6,238 nucleotides of DNA from UBA1756 sp045222555 (lineage in GTDB: Bacteria; Bacteroidota; Bacteroidia; Bacteroidales; WCHB1-69). Both the position numbers and the translations under genes were made by a program. Location of the stretch: the NCBI GenBank assembly GCA_045222555.1, contig JBGUYY010000090.1, forward strand, positions 1-6,238. The letters run 5' to 3'. Below are positions 5,956 to 6,238 of the stretch, piece by piece. Numbering within the stretch: position 1 is the stretch's first letter; each line of letters begins with the position of its first letter. The notes under the pieces were generated by a model that saw only the letters and a program-made list of their open reading frames with translations, was not told where the DNA came from and did no database searches.

Positions 5956-5963
5956 CAAAGTTA
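5956..5963 (-). promoter_or_regulatory. Probable Bacteroidota -7 promoter box for the giant gene
   Basis: The minus strand reads TAACTTTG followed by CACC. This is an exact match to the Bacteroidota -7 consensus TAnnTTTG, and the trailing CA is also common. Transcription would start near 5949-5951, giving a leader of about 255 nt. No TTTG (-33 element) is present at the usual spacing upstream, which lowers confidence. A second match, TAAATTTG at 5837-5844, would give a leader of about 135 nt; it lies at the edge of the repeat arrays and also lacks a -33 box. Confidence 0.5.
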
Positions 5964-6100
5964 CTAAATTTACGCCAGCGATATTTTGCTTTTGGCGACT
6001 TGTACGGATTATTCAGCGAATGCACAACAAGGGGTAGGAGATGGAATGGCTCGCCAGCAGTAAGCAACCTTGAAAACACAGTAAGTACCTGTCTATAAGC

Positions 6101-6134
6101 AAAAAAAGAGGGCGACCGTAAGCGGCCGCCCTCT
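6101..6134 (-). terminator. Intrinsic terminator of the T9SS-cargo gene
   Basis: An 11-bp stem pairs 6107-6117 with 6124-6134 around a short loop, and on the minus strand it is followed directly by a run of T (A at 6101-6107 on the plus strand). The only imperfect pair (6115/6126) is a G-U wobble in the minus-strand RNA but an A-C mismatch in plus-strand RNA, which favours the minus direction. The stem begins 21 bases after the stop codon of the neighbouring gene, separating it from the giant gene. Confidence 0.9.
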
Positions 6135-6155
6135 GTATCGCGTGTCTGCGGTGGA

Positions 6156-6238
6156 TTATCGTTTCGTGACAATGAACTTCTGTGCCACCACAGAGTCGCT
6201 GTTGCGCACGTTCAGGAAGTAGATGCCCTGTGCGAAGC
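6156..6238 (-). CDS. C-terminal end of a T9SS-secreted protein (type A sorting domain)
   Basis: Only the last 26 codons and the TAA stop (6156-6158) are in the window; the gene begins beyond base 6238. The visible tail reads FAQGIYFLNV, then RNSDSVVAQKFIVTKR and the stop. This matches the end of the T9SS type A C-terminal sorting domain, whose final motifs are 'G.Y...v' and a closing 'kk.iv.k'. The domain directs cargo through the outer membrane and is normally cleaved off, with the protein either released or anchored to A-LPS. What the rest of this protein does cannot be told. It ends in the terminator at 6101-6134. Confidence 0.88.
   Translation of the reverse strand, partial: FAQGIYFLNVRNSDSVVAQKFIVTKR

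Larger units (their letters stand above)
5695..6155. other. Intergenic region and leader of the giant gene
   Basis: This 461-base AT-rich stretch holds no convincing gene. From right to left it contains the terminator of the neighbouring gene (6101-6134), about 130 bases with no recognised signal, a -7 promoter box (5956-5963), a small inverted repeat (5856-5877), period-9 and period-7 tandem repeats (5794-5841), a period-8 repeat (5713-5744) and an A-rich (on the minus strand) segment before the ATG. Short open frames here lack any family resemblance, and one overlaps the terminator. Confidence 0.8.

Noticed and set aside
5916..6172. Short frames in the intergenic region (plus 5916-6098; minus 5921-6172)
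   Set aside because: The minus frame runs through the intrinsic terminator and the end of the neighbouring gene; the plus frame has no recognisable product and no upstream signals.

Overview
The window comes from a bacterium of the phylum Bacteroidota, most likely the order Bacteroidales, that has a type IX secretion system (T9SS). The reasons are: the neighbouring gene ends in a T9SS C-terminal sorting domain; the main gene is a mosaic of secreted modules typical of that phylum (jelly-roll cleaved-adhesin-like, divergent InlB-type B-repeats, CHU_C-associated Ig-like, PPC-like, FN3); there is no Shine-Dalgarno sequence before the start; and a TAnnTTTG-type -7 promoter box is present. The genus cannot be fixed from the sequence.

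Almost the whole window (1-5694, minus strand) is one uninterrupted reading frame: 1898 codons from the ATG at 5692-5694 to the left edge, with no stop and no frameshift. The gene continues past base 1, so its C-terminus is not seen. The order from the N-terminus is: signal peptide (1-32); unassigned beta-rich N-terminal domain (33-220); PPC-like domain (226-334); jelly roll J1 (339-513); B-repeat B1 (516-584); jelly roll J2 (592-755); B-repeat B2 (757-825); Ig-like Ig1 (829-895); glycine-rich domain GRD1 (903-1160); Ig2 (1181-1245); GRD2 (1256-1513); FN3 (1535-1612); B3 (1616-1686); B4 (1691-1759); Flg_new/InlB-type repeat (1764-1827); B5 (1832-1898, cut by the edge). It reads as a very large cell-surface or secreted adhesin-like protein with no visible catalytic domain.

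The most notable part is the tandem pair of about 330-residue units (Ig-like + GRD). The GRDs resemble the glycine-rich domain of the animal receptor tyrosine kinases ALK/LTK (Pfam Gly_rich/ALK_LTK_GRD type). The two copies are about 84% identical by hand count, need no gap over 258 residues, and keep identical poly-glycine run lengths although the synonymous codons differ.

To the right, 5695-6155 is an AT-rich intergenic region. It holds a probable promoter for the giant gene (TAACTTTG at 5956-5963, minus strand), a leader of about 255 nt with three short tandem-repeat arrays (periods 8, 7 and 9), and an intrinsic terminator (6101-6134) that ends the next gene. That gene (6156 to the right edge, minus strand) is present only as its last 26 codons, a T9SS sorting-domain tail. 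The two genes lie in the same direction but are separated by terminator and promoter, so they are probably separate transcription units. The giant protein probably uses the same export route, with its own sorting domain beyond the left edge.
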